Source of the DNA: Rhodocyclaceae bacterium
Lineage (GTDB): Bacteria; Pseudomonadota; Gammaproteobacteria; Burkholderiales; Rhodocyclaceae
Reading direction: 5' to 3'
Assembly (NCBI GenBank): GCA_018262775.1
Contig: JADFDU010000056.1
Coordinates: 1-64,000, forward strand
DNA length: 64,000 nt
The translations under genes were made by a program, and so were the position numbers. Shown one piece after another: positions 26,193 to 34,896 of this stretch. Each line of letters starts with the position of its first letter. Position 1 is the stretch's first letter. The notes beneath the pieces are model-generated. The model saw only the letters and a program-made list of their open reading frames with translations, made no database searches and had not been told where the DNA came from.

Positions 26193-28040
26193 ATGAGAAT
26201 GCGCAAGCCAAAAAAAGCTTCAATCAAGTATCTGGCCATGGCGATTGCCACGGGGAGCCTGGGCCTGACCGTGGCCACGCCAGCCTCGGCCTTCAAGTTT
26301 GAGGGCGAATCCATTTCCGGCAGCTTCGACTCGACCATTTCCCTGGGATTCAAGCAGCGCTTGCAATCTACCAGTTGCTCCGTGGTCAGTAATGACAATG
26401 GCGGTTGCGTGCCAGTATCGGGCACCCTGGGCAGGTTGGCCCCCGGAAACGATCCAAACAATTCCAACCCGGACTTCAATTATCTCCAGTCCGATGATGG
26501 CAACCTGAATTACAAGAAGGGGGATATCGTTTCCTTTGCCTTGAAGGGCACCCACGAACTGTTCCTGAAGGGGCCCACTGGCCTGACGGCCTTGCTGCGC
26601 GGCTCCTGGCTGCAAGACTTCAAGGCGGACGACACGCGCCGCACGTCTCTCTCCAGTGAAGCCAAGGATCTGGCCGTGCACAACTGGACCTGGCTGGATG
26701 CCTGGGTGGCCAAGGACTTCCATATCGGCGACCGCCCGGCCAAGGTCAAGATCGGCAACCAGGTCATCAGCTGGGGCGAGGATGTATTCATCTATGGCGG
26801 GGTCAACATCACCAACGCCATCGACCTGCAGCGGTTCAGCGTGCCCGGCACGCAACTCAAGGAGGTGTTCCGTCCGGCACCGATGATTTCCCTGAATGCG
26901 GGCGTGACCGACAACCTGAGTTTCGAGGGCTATTACCAGTGGAGATGGAACGGCTTCCAGTTCCCCGCCACGGGAACCTTCCTGTCGCCTGCGGACGTGC
27001 TGGGCAAGAGCGCCAAGAGCGCCTACGTGCCGACGTCGATTGCCAACTACTTTCTGTATGGCGGCAGTGGCAATGTCCCTCTGCCCTATGGCACGGTGGG
27101 CGACCCGGGCGGACCGCATGGCTTGACGGAGGCGCAACTCGCCAACGCTGCGACCAATCCGGCATTCGGGGTTGCGGGCGCGGGTTCAGTCACCTATCGT
27201 GAAGGCGTGCGCGATCCCAAGGGGGGCCAGTATGGTCTGGCCTTCCGCTACACCTCTCAGGCACTGGGTAGCGAATTCGGCTTCTATCACATCCGTTACC
27301 ACGACAAGATCCCCTTCATCGGCTTCACGAATGCGGGTGCCGTTAGCCCGGGCAACCTCCTCGGTCTGACCTACTTCGAAGATTACGGCGAGAAGCGGAA
27401 CCTCTTCGGGGTGTCGATGAACACTAACGTCGGCCCGGTGGCGGTGGGGGCGGAGTTGTCCTACAGACCCAAGGATAGTGTCGCCATCGACCCGACTGTG
27501 CCAGCCTTCGGCAAGTACTCCGTGTTCGAGTATGCGGGCAAGGTCGCACGCGGCTTCACCACCGAGCGGAAATGGCAGGCGCATCTGACCGGCTTCTATC
27601 TGGTCGCCCCGTCCAGCCCGCTGGGTTCGATCATGACGGGCCTGGGCGCGGCGGAAGGCTACCTCCTTGGAGAGTTGGCAGTGACACGTTATCCCGGCCT
27701 GGATCGTTCGGGCGCGGTGCCCTACCTGCTGCCGAATTACGAGTTACCGACGAAAACCTCCTGGGGTTATGTCGTGTCGATGGGCCTGACTTACCCGAAC
27801 GTGTGGGGGAGCGGCTGGAACCTGATGCCGCAGCTCGATTTGTCGCATGACGTGCATGGCACGACGCCGAACGCCCTGCCCTTTGTCGAAGGCCGCCATT
27901 CGGCAGCGTTCTCGCTCAACTTCGACTACGAGAGCAAGTGGCGGGCCAATCTCGGCATGACGCGTTTCTGGGGTGGCGGCAGCAACAACACCATGCAGGA
28001 TCGCGACTTCGCATTCGGCAGCGTTTCTTACACTTTCTAA
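26193..28040 (+). CDS. DUF1302 family beta-barrel outer-membrane protein
   Basis: A 615-residue protein with an N-terminal signal (ending near PASAFKFEG) and repeated amphipathic beta segments. It ends with GSVSYTF, whose terminal aromatic is typical of outer-membrane barrels. GNQVISWGEDVFIYGGVNI is a DUF1302 signature. Family members are thought to be porin-like channels for hydrophobic compounds. The RBS AGGAGGAG lies just before the ATG, 28 bp after DUF1329. The substrate is unknown; an amine, ester or steroid-like molecule can all be imagined. Confidence 0.87.
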   Translation: MRMRKPKKASIKYLAMAIATGSLGLTVATPASAFKFEGESISGSFDSTISLGFKQRLQSTSCSVVSNDNGGCVPVSGTLGRLAPGNDPNNSNPDFNYLQSDDGNLNYKKGDIVSFALKGTHELFLKGPTGLTALLRGSWLQDFKADDTRRTSLSSEAKDLAVHNWTWLDAWVAKDFHIGDRPAKVKIGNQVISWGEDVFIYGGVNITNAIDLQRFSVPGTQLKEVFRPAPMISLNAGVTDNLSFEGYYQWRWNGFQFPATGTFLSPADVLGKSAKSAYVPTSIANYFLYGGSGNVPLPYGTVGDPGGPHGLTEAQLANAATNPAFGVAGAGSVTYREGVRDPKGGQYGLAFRYTSQALGSEFGFYHIRYHDKIPFIGFTNAGAVSPGNLLGLTYFEDYGEKRNLFGVSMNTNVGPVAVGAELSYRPKDSVAIDPTVPAFGKYSVFEYAGKVARGFTTERKWQAHLTGFYLVAPSSPLGSIMTGLGAAEGYLLGELAVTRYPGLDRSGAVPYLLPNYELPTKTSWGYVVSMGLTYPNVWGSGWNLMPQLDLSHDVHGTTPNALPFVEGRHSAAFSLNFDYESKWRANLGMTRFWGGGSNNTMQDRDFAFGSVSYTF

Positions 28041-28075
28041 TCCACCTAACTTACCTAGACCTCGACCTTTCAGAT

Positions 28076-28105
28076 CCGCCCGGGACGTACGGCCGCCCCG
28101 GGCGG
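28076..28105 (+). terminator. GC hairpin between DUF1302 and the RND gene
   Basis: CCGCCCGGG and CCCGGGCGG are perfect 9-bp arms in the 105-bp spacer. There is no T-run after them, so this may be an mRNA-stabilising or attenuating hairpin rather than a terminator. Confidence 0.4.
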
Positions 28106-28145
28106 GCGAGAGCAGGAACGCCGGTCCTTTGCCTTTGTCCCCAGC

Positions 28146-30506
28146 ATGATCGAATCCACGGTCCGTCGCCTAGAGACGGTATTTTTCAAGCGACGGGCGA
28201 TCACGCTCGGCATCCTTTTCCTGTTCACGCTGCTGATGGGTGTATTCGCCGCCCAGCTGCGCATGGACGCGGGTTTCGACAAGCAGCTACCCAAGGGTCA
28301 CGAGTACATCGAGACTTTTTTCAAGTATCGCGATGAAGTGTTCGGCGCGAACCGCATCATTGTCGTCGTGCACGCCCGCCAGGGAAATATCTGGTCCGCC
28401 GCCGGGCTGAAGAAGTTGCACGAGGTGACGCAGTCGGTGATGTTCCTGGCTGGCGTTGACCGGCGCACGGTATCGTCATTGTGGACGCCGACGACACGCG
28501 TGCTCGAGGTGACCGAAGAAGGCTTCCGCTCTGAGGATGTCATCGGCGGCGACATCACACCCGACCAGTTGACGCCAGAAAAAATTGCGCGCATTCGCCG
28601 CAATGCCCTGGTAGGCGGCTACATGGGCAGCCTTGTCGCCAGCGACAGCAGTGGCGCGATGGTGGTGGCGGATCTGCTTGAAGAGGATCCGAAAACCCGG
28701 CAAAAACTTGATTATCTCGATTTTGCCAAACGCCTGGAAACAGACCTTCGCCAGCGCTACGAGGATAAGGATTTCGAGATCCAGATCATCGGTTTTGCCA
28801 AGGAGATCGGTGACATCGCTGAAGGCGCGAAGAGCGTCGTGAAGTTCTTCGCCCTGGCCTTTTTCCTGACGGCCGCCGCGGTCTATCTTTATTCCCGCTC
28901 CTGGGCCCTGACCGTTTTGCCGATGGTCTGTTCGCTCGTCTCCCTGGTCTGGCAATTCGGCACCCTGCATCTGCTTGGCTACGGCCTCGATCCGCTTGCC
29001 GTGCTGGTACCCTTCCTGGTGTTCGCCATCGGTGTTTCCCACGGCGTGCAGCAGATCAACTACATCTCCAAGGAGGTGTGCGCCGGCAATGACACGAATA
29101 CGGCGGCGCGGCGCAGCTTCAGCGGCCTGTTCATCCCCGGCAGCATGGCCCTGGCGACCGCCTTCGTCGGTTTTGCCACACTGACCCTGATTCCAATCCC
29201 GATGATCCGCGAACTGGGCATTACCGCTTCCATCGGCGTGGCCTACAAGATCGTCACCAATCTCATCATGCTGCCGGTTGCAGCCTCCTATTGTCGCTTC
29301 GACAAGGACTTTGTCGCGCGGGCATTCCTCAGGCGTGAGAAGCGCGCCAACGCCATGGCTTTCTTCGGCCGCATCGCCACGACACGCAATGCCGCTATCG
29401 GCACCGTGATCGGCATGGTGTTGTTTGCCTTCGCCTATCAGCAGAGCCAAAGCCGGCACGTCGGCAATCTGAAGCCGGGCGCGCCGGAATTGCGCGCGGA
29501 TTCCCGCTACAACCGCGATGCGGCGTCCATCGTCGCGCACTTCGATTTCGGCCTGGACGTGCTCACCGTCGTTTTCGAGACGCCCAAGGACGGCTGCTAC
29601 CGCACTGATGTGATGGCTTATGTCGACCAGTTCGCCTGGCAGATGTCGAATGTGACTGGAGTGCTTTCCGTCTCCTCCGTCGCACAGCTGGCCAAGCAGG
29701 CCTATGCCGGCACCAATGAGGGGTATCCCAAATGGACCGCCCTGGCACTGGACGAGCGCTCCCTCGCCAATTCCGTCGGCCTGATTCCCGAGGGCAGCGG
29801 ACTGTTCAATCCCGGCTGCACCGTGCTGCCGGTCAACATCTACCTGGCCGACCAGAAGGCCACCACCATCAAGAGCGTCGTGGCGGCGGTGCGGGCATTC
29901 CGCGAACGTGAGCCGTTCGCGGGGGTGAAGGTGCGCCTGGCTAGCGGCAATGCGGGTGTGCAGGCGGCCACGAACGAGGTCCTCGAGACCACCGAACTGC
30001 CGATGATGCTTTATGTCTACGCCACCATTATTGTGCTGGTACTGCTGACATACCGCGACTGGCGCGCCATGGTGGCTTGTTGCGTGCCGCTGACACTGGC
30101 GACCTTTCTTGGCTACTGGTTCATGAAGGAGCTGGACATCGGCCTGACGGTGGCCACGCTGCCGGTGATGGTGCTGGCCGTCGGTATCGGCGTGGATTAC
30201 GCCTACTACATCTACAACCGGCTCCAGCTCTACCTCGCGCAGGGCGTCGATATCGCCACGGCCTTCAGACAGTCTCTGATGGAGACCGGCGTCGCTACCT
30301 TCTTTACTGCCGTGACGCTGTCCATTGGCGTTGCCACCTGGTCGTTCTCGGCGCTGAAGTTTCAGGCCGACATGGGCCTGCTGTTGACCTTCATGTTCAT
30401 GGTCAACATGCTCATGGCGATCACCTTGCTGCCTTCACTGGCGGTGCTGCTCGACGTACTGATTCCGCGCCGGCGTCCGGTGCGGGCACCCTTCATGGCC
30501 CACTGA
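28146..30506 (+). CDS. RND/MMPL-family transporter
   Basis: A 786-residue membrane protein. It has two halves, each with one N-terminal helix, a periplasmic loop and a bundle of about five helices. GVSHGVQQINYIS and GIGVDYAYYIYNRL are the conserved helix-4 motifs of MMPL/RND proteins with functional acidic residues. Such transporters next to DUF1302/DUF1329/YCF48 genes are associated with movement of hydrophobic molecules or lipids. The direction of transport cannot be told. The start ATG 28146 follows a 105-bp hairpin-containing spacer. Confidence 0.88.
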   Translation: MIESTVRRLETVFFKRRAITLGILFLFTLLMGVFAAQLRMDAGFDKQLPKGHEYIETFFKYRDEVFGANRIIVVVHARQGNIWSAAGLKKLHEVTQSVMFLAGVDRRTVSSLWTPTTRVLEVTEEGFRSEDVIGGDITPDQLTPEKIARIRRNALVGGYMGSLVASDSSGAMVVADLLEEDPKTRQKLDYLDFAKRLETDLRQRYEDKDFEIQIIGFAKEIGDIAEGAKSVVKFFALAFFLTAAAVYLYSRSWALTVLPMVCSLVSLVWQFGTLHLLGYGLDPLAVLVPFLVFAIGVSHGVQQINYISKEVCAGNDTNTAARRSFSGLFIPGSMALATAFVGFATLTLIPIPMIRELGITASIGVAYKIVTNLIMLPVAASYCRFDKDFVARAFLRREKRANAMAFFGRIATTRNAAIGTVIGMVLFAFAYQQSQSRHVGNLKPGAPELRADSRYNRDAASIVAHFDFGLDVLTVVFETPKDGCYRTDVMAYVDQFAWQMSNVTGVLSVSSVAQLAKQAYAGTNEGYPKWTALALDERSLANSVGLIPEGSGLFNPGCTVLPVNIYLADQKATTIKSVVAAVRAFREREPFAGVKVRLASGNAGVQAATNEVLETTELPMMLYVYATIIVLVLLTYRDWRAMVACCVPLTLATFLGYWFMKELDIGLTVATLPVMVLAVGIGVDYAYYIYNRLQLYLAQGVDIATAFRQSLMETGVATFFTAVTLSIGVATWSFSALKFQADMGLLLTFMFMVNMLMAITLLPSLAVLLDVLIPRRRPVRAPFMAH

Positions 30507-30514
30507 GCGTACCC

Positions 30515-30997
30515 ATGCCGCTAAAAAGCCTACTACAAAAACTGAATGTCGCACCCGAGGCGCCGCCATCCCCGTTGCCCTTTTCCCGCGTTGATCTGGC
30601 GGTGGCGACACTGCTGCTCGAAGCGGCGCAAGCCGATGGCAAGCGTCACGAGGAGGAGTCTGCGACGGTACTGCGCCTCATCCGTGAGCACTTTCACCTG
30701 CCGCCGACGGAAACCGCGCAACTGCTGCAGATTGCCGAGGGCGAATTTGCTGCGTCGCTGGATGACTGGGTGTTTACCCAGGCCGTGCGCGAGGGCTTTG
30801 ACGCAGAGGATCGCCAGAAGGTGCTGGAAATGCTGTGGCAGGTGGTTTATGCGGACGGCAAGCTGGCGCGCTTCGAAGGCGAACTGATGGGCCGCCTGGC
30901 AGCGGCGCTGGACATCCCGCCGCAGGCGGCCGATTCGGCGCGCGAGCGGGCTTTTGCCCGGATCACTTCCGCCGAGCGCGGAGCGGAGACGCCGTGA
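30515..30997 (+). CDS. TerB-like tellurite-resistance-family protein
   Basis: A 160-residue soluble helical protein. It contains the TerB pattern VATLLLEAAQADGKRHEEE followed by EMLWQVVYADGKLARFEGELMGRLAAALDI, two repeated acidic A-DG motifs typical of TerB. The function is unknown; TerB proteins are thought to link membrane stress systems. It starts 8 bp after the RND gene and overlaps the next gene (GTGA), so it belongs to this operon. Confidence 0.8.
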   Translation: MPLKSLLQKLNVAPEAPPSPLPFSRVDLAVATLLLEAAQADGKRHEEESATVLRLIREHFHLPPTETAQLLQIAEGEFAASLDDWVFTQAVREGFDAEDRQKVLEMLWQVVYADGKLARFEGELMGRLAAALDIPPQAADSARERAFARITSAERGAETP

Positions 30998-31953
30998 GCT
31001 GCCGTCGAACCCTGATCGCCGTCTCCTGCGGACTGACTTTGCTGGCCGTGCCCTGTACGGGGTGGACGCAGGCGGCCGCGGCATCGAGTACAGAAGCCTA
31101 CATGGCGCCCCATGCGACCCGCGCACCCATCATGGCGGCGACGCGGGCGGGCAAACGGATCGTCACTGCCGGGGACTACGGTACCGTGCTGTTCTCGGAC
31201 GATGCCGGCCACAGCTGGCAGCAGGTGCATACGCCCACACGCACCACGCTCACTTCTCTGTATTTCATCGATGCGCAGCAGGGCTGGGCCGTGGGACATG
31301 GTGGTGTCGTGCTCGGCACGCAAGACGGCGGCGAACATTGGTCACGGCTAGCTGACTTGGACCATGAGGCGGTGCCGTTTGCCGTGTATTTCAGCGATGC
31401 ACAGCACGGCCTGGTGGTGGGCGCTTTCGGTTTTGCTGCCATGACCACAGATGGCGGCCGCAGCTGGCAAAAAACGAAGATCAGCCGCGGCGAGTTCGCC
31501 GACCAGCATCTGTACAGCATCTTTGCCGGGTCAAAAGGCACTTTGTGGGTTGCCGCCGAGGGCGGCACTGTTTTTCGCTCCACAGACGATGGCGTCTCGT
31601 TCGAGGCTGTGTCGCTGCCTTACAAGGGATCGATCTGGGGCGGCCTCGTCTTACGCGACGGCACCGTGCTGGTGTGGGGCATGCGCGGTCATGTCCTGCG
31701 CAGCAACGATGACGGACGCACCTGGACTGAGGTGCCGAGCGGCACGCAGCAGACGCTGACGGCGGGCCTGCAGCTTGAGAACGGCGAAATCGTCATCGTC
31801 GGTTTGGGCGGCGCGGTCATTCATAGCCGCGCCGACGGCCACAGTTTCGTCGCACAAATTCGCCCCGAGAGGCAGTCGCATACGGCCTTGGTCGAAGCCG
31901 GTGGCGCACTGCTTACCTTTACGCTGGCCGGTATCGGCGGCGGCATCAACTGA
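30994..31953 (+). CDS. YCF48/BNR-repeat periplasmic protein
   Basis: A 319-residue protein with a signal peptide (AVSCGLTLLAVPCTGWTQA). It has several YCF48-type beta-propeller repeats with Asp-box patterns (SDDAGHSW, TQDGGEHW, TTDGGRSW, STDDGVSF, SNDDGRTW). In photosynthetic cells Ycf48 is an assembly factor. In bacteria these proteins travel with RND, DUF1302 and DUF1329 genes. I start it at GTG 30994, which overlaps the TerB-like stop (GTGA). The track start 53 codons upstream is inside the previous gene. Confidence 0.85.
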   Translation: MSCRRTLIAVSCGLTLLAVPCTGWTQAAAASSTEAYMAPHATRAPIMAATRAGKRIVTAGDYGTVLFSDDAGHSWQQVHTPTRTTLTSLYFIDAQQGWAVGHGGVVLGTQDGGEHWSRLADLDHEAVPFAVYFSDAQHGLVVGAFGFAAMTTDGGRSWQKTKISRGEFADQHLYSIFAGSKGTLWVAAEGGTVFRSTDDGVSFEAVSLPYKGSIWGGLVLRDGTVLVWGMRGHVLRSNDDGRTWTEVPSGTQQTLTAGLQLENGEIVIVGLGGAVIHSRADGHSFVAQIRPERQSHTALVEAGGALLTFTLAGIGGGIN

Positions 31954-32006
31954 AAGTGTCTGTCCCGCAGGTTCATGCAACTATAACCAACGCTTAGGAG
32001 GCAATC

Positions 32007-33440
32007 ATGGCTAAAACCTATCTCAACACCGTCAACGGCCAGCCGGTCGGATCGGACAAGACGTTCGAGTCGCTCAATCCGGCCACCGGCGAGAGTCTGG
32101 GCAGCGTGCCCATTTCCACCAAACAGCAGGTGGCCGAGGCGGTGGCTGCGGCCCGCGCCGCGCAGCCAGCCTGGGCAGCCAAGCCCGATGCCGAGCGCAA
32201 GGCGCTGATGATGAAGGTCGCCGAAGTCATCAAGGCGAACGCGCCCTACCTGACAGAGTGGGTCACGCGCGAGCAGGGCAAGCCGCTCGGCGGCGTTGGC
32301 CCTGACCAGGTGCCCGGCGCGCGCTTCGAGCTGTGGGGCTGTGAAGTGTGGACCCAGGTGCCGGCCAGTCTCGACCTGCCGGTCGAAGTAGTCTTCGAGG
32401 ACGACACGCGACGTGATGAAATCCACCGCAAGCCCTATGGCGTGGTAGCTGCCATCGCGCCGTGGAACTGGCCGCTGCTGATCGCCATCTGGCAGATCAT
32501 CCCCTCGATCCGTGCCGGCAACACCGTCGTCATCAAGCCTTCCGAATACACCTCCATCGGCACCCTCGAGATGGTGCGCATCATCAGCGAAGTGCTGCCC
32601 AAGGGTGTGGTTAACACCGTCAGCGGCACGGGCGAAGTCGGTGCCTTCCTGGTAAACGACCCGAGCATCGACAAGATCATGTTCACCGGTTCGGCCCTGA
32701 CTGGCGCGAAGATCGCCGAGGCGGCGGCGCGCAGGATGATTCCCACCACGCTGGAGCTGGGCGGCAACGACGCGGCCATCATGCTGCCGGACGCCGACCC
32801 TAAGGCCATGGCCATGGGCCTCTTCTGGGGCGCCTTCATCAACATGGGGCAGACCTGCGCCTGCGCCAAGCGGCTCTACGTCCATGAAAGCATTTATGAC
32901 CAGACCGTGCAGGCGCTCAAGGAACTCGCGCAGGCGATGCCCATGGGCAACGGCATGGACGAGGGCATGGTCATGGGGCCGATCCAGAACAAGATGCAGT
33001 ACGACAAGGTCGTCTCGCTGGTCGACAGCGCCAGGAAGGCCGGTGCCACCATCGTCTGCGGCGGCGAGGCCAAGGGCGGCCCCGGCTACTTCTACCCGCT
33101 CACTCTGGTGACGGGACTGAAGGACGGCGACCGGCTGGTCGACGAGGAGCAGTTCGGCCCGGTGCTGCCGATCATCAAGTACAGCAATGTAGATGACGCC
33201 ATCGCCAGCGCCAACCGCCTCGAGGCTGGCCTCGGCGCCTCAGTGTGGTCGTCCGACGTGGAGAAGGCCAGGGCGGTGGCTGGCCGCATCCAGGCGGGCA
33301 CGGTGTGGATCAACCAGCACGGCATGATCCATCCCATGGTGCCTTTCGGCGGCATCAAGGGCTCCGGCCATGGGGTAGAGTTCGGCGTCGAAGGCCTGAA
33401 GTCCGTCACCCGGGCACAGGTCATCAGCGTAAAGAAGTAA
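32007..33440 (+). CDS. Aldehyde dehydrogenase (NAD(P)-dependent)
   Basis: A 477-residue aldehyde dehydrogenase. The N-terminus reads NPATGESLGSVP, the substrate/cofactor region IAPWNWPLLIAIWQI, the catalytic Glu ELGGNDAA, and the Cys in GQTCACAKRLYV. It ends with GIKGSGHGVEFG. It is preceded by a strong TTAGGAGGCAATC site, 53 bp after the YCF48 gene. Next to an amine dehydrogenase, the simplest role is oxidation of the aldehyde made from the amine to the acid. The exact substrate is unknown. Confidence 0.88.
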   Translation: MAKTYLNTVNGQPVGSDKTFESLNPATGESLGSVPISTKQQVAEAVAAARAAQPAWAAKPDAERKALMMKVAEVIKANAPYLTEWVTREQGKPLGGVGPDQVPGARFELWGCEVWTQVPASLDLPVEVVFEDDTRRDEIHRKPYGVVAAIAPWNWPLLIAIWQIIPSIRAGNTVVIKPSEYTSIGTLEMVRIISEVLPKGVVNTVSGTGEVGAFLVNDPSIDKIMFTGSALTGAKIAEAAARRMIPTTLELGGNDAAIMLPDADPKAMAMGLFWGAFINMGQTCACAKRLYVHESIYDQTVQALKELAQAMPMGNGMDEGMVMGPIQNKMQYDKVVSLVDSARKAGATIVCGGEAKGGPGYFYPLTLVTGLKDGDRLVDEEQFGPVLPIIKYSNVDDAIASANRLEAGLGASVWSSDVEKARAVAGRIQAGTVWINQHGMIHPMVPFGGIKGSGHGVEFGVEGLKSVTRAQVISVKK

Positions 33441-33472
33441 CGGGCTGTTCGTACGGGTCGGGAGAAACGGGT

Positions 33473-33823
33473 ATGCGTGCCAACCTTGATTTCCCGACCC
33501 TGCTTGCCGCAGCAGCGCTGCTGGTGTCGCCGGTGGCGTCCGCCGGCCAGTCTGCGGCAACCTTATATGCCCTCAACTGCATGGGCTGCCATCTGCCTCC
33601 GGAAGAGGCGAAGCAGCACGCGCAACCTCTGCGCGGCCAATTCGCGCACAGTACAACCGGTCGAATCTTTTTCATCAGTGTACCCGCTGCCAGCGGGCGG
33701 CCCTTGACGGCCGCCGAGGATGCCGTGCTGATGGAAGAAATCCTCACCTGGAAGCGCAGCTGCAGCGCGATCCTGCAGCAGGCGCCGCTGGTGCGCTACA
33801 GTGGGGAAAAATTCGTCAAATGA
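33473..33823 (+). CDS. Small periplasmic cytochrome c (first gene of Nod-like operon)
   Basis: A 116-residue protein with a signal peptide (LLAAAALLVSPVASA) and a single haem-binding site CMGCH at residues 36-40. The rest contains no further haem motif. I start it at ATG 33473 because GGGAGAAACGGG lies before it; the track start is in the dehydrogenase gene. The stop overlaps the next gene's ATG by 4 nt (ATGA). It could relay electrons to the di-haem proteins downstream. Confidence 0.82.
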   Translation: MRANLDFPTLLAAAALLVSPVASAGQSAATLYALNCMGCHLPPEEAKQHAQPLRGQFAHSTTGRIFFISVPAASGRPLTAAEDAVLMEEILTWKRSCSAILQQAPLVRYSGEKFVK

Positions 33824-34896
33824 GCGTGTTGCGGCGAGCGCTGGGTATGCTACTGCTGGCGGGCACGATACTGCCGACCGTTGCGGCGGATCTGCGCCTT
33901 GAGCCCCTGCCGCCGCCGGCGCAGGTGAATGCGGCTATGGCCGAGCTGGGCCACCACCTGTTCTTCGAGACGCGGCTGTCGGGCGACGGCAGCCGCAGCT
34001 GCGCCAGTTGCCATGTGCCCTCGAAGGGCTTCGCGGACGGCCTGGCGCTGTCGCGCGGTTATAACGGCACCGAGTATTTCCGCAATGCCCCCGGCTTGCT
34101 GTCGCTGCGGCTGAAACCACGCATGATGTGGGATGGTCGCAGTACCGATCTTGCCGGCGTGGTGCGCGAGATGACTACCGACGCCCAATTCATGAACGGC
34201 AATACGCTGATCATCGCCGAGCGCATCCGGCAGATTCCACCGCTGCATGCGCAATGGCGCCGCGTTTTCGGCGAAAAGAACGAACTGCGTGGCGAGCAGG
34301 CTTTTCAAGCCATCGCCGAATTTCTGAAAACGCTGGATTACGCGCCAGGCTCCGCCGATGCAGCCTTGCGCGGAGAGAGCGTGCTGCCGCCGCTGGCCGG
34401 CGAGGGCCTGCGGCTGTTCGCCGGCAAGGCCGGTTGCGTGCAGTGCCACAACGGGCCGCTGCTTTCGGACGGCAAGCCGCACCGGCTCGGCGTGCCCGAC
34501 CACCCGGCGTTGGTGCGCGAGCCACTGCGCACCATCAGCTTGCTGCGCCACTATGCCGAACAGAACCTGCCCAGCCCGATGAGCGAGCGCGGCGATGTCG
34601 GTGTCTATGCCATCAGCAAGCAGCCGGCCGAGCGTGGCAGCTTCATCACGCCAGCACTGCGGGGTCTGGTGCATAGCGGGCCCTACATGCACAACGGCCG
34701 CTATGCCACGCTGGACGAAGTGGTGGATTTCCACGACCGGGGCGGCGGTGCAGGCAGCGAATTGCATCCGCTCGGCCTCAGCGCGCATGAGCGACAGGCG
34801 CTGGTGGCCTTTCTGCGCACCCTCTCAGGGCCGCTGCAGCAGGTAGACGTGCCGCCGGCCTACGACTACGGCACGGTGGCGGGAGACCGGCGGTGA
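33820..34896 (+). CDS. Di-haem cytochrome c peroxidase/MauG family protein (first)
   Basis: A 358-residue exported protein (signal ending near TVAADLR). It has two haem c sites, CASCH (61-65) and CVQCH (206-210), and the C-terminal family block ITPALRGLVHSGPYMHNGRYATLDEVVDF. This is the bacterial cytochrome c peroxidase/MauG family, which uses peroxide or forms high-valent haem for post-translational oxidation. ATGA overlaps join it to the genes on both sides. It could be a peroxidase protecting the neighbouring Nod-like enzyme, or a MauG-like TTQ maturase for the amine dehydrogenase about 9 kb away. I cannot decide the distal ligand by eye. Confidence 0.85.
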   Translation: MSVLRRALGMLLLAGTILPTVAADLRLEPLPPPAQVNAAMAELGHHLFFETRLSGDGSRSCASCHVPSKGFADGLALSRGYNGTEYFRNAPGLLSLRLKPRMMWDGRSTDLAGVVREMTTDAQFMNGNTLIIAERIRQIPPLHAQWRRVFGEKNELRGEQAFQAIAEFLKTLDYAPGSADAALRGESVLPPLAGEGLRLFAGKAGCVQCHNGPLLSDGKPHRLGVPDHPALVREPLRTISLLRHYAEQNLPSPMSERGDVGVYAISKQPAERGSFITPALRGLVHSGPYMHNGRYATLDEVVDFHDRGGGAGSELHPLGLSAHERQALVAFLRTLSGPLQQVDVPPAYDYGTVAGDRR

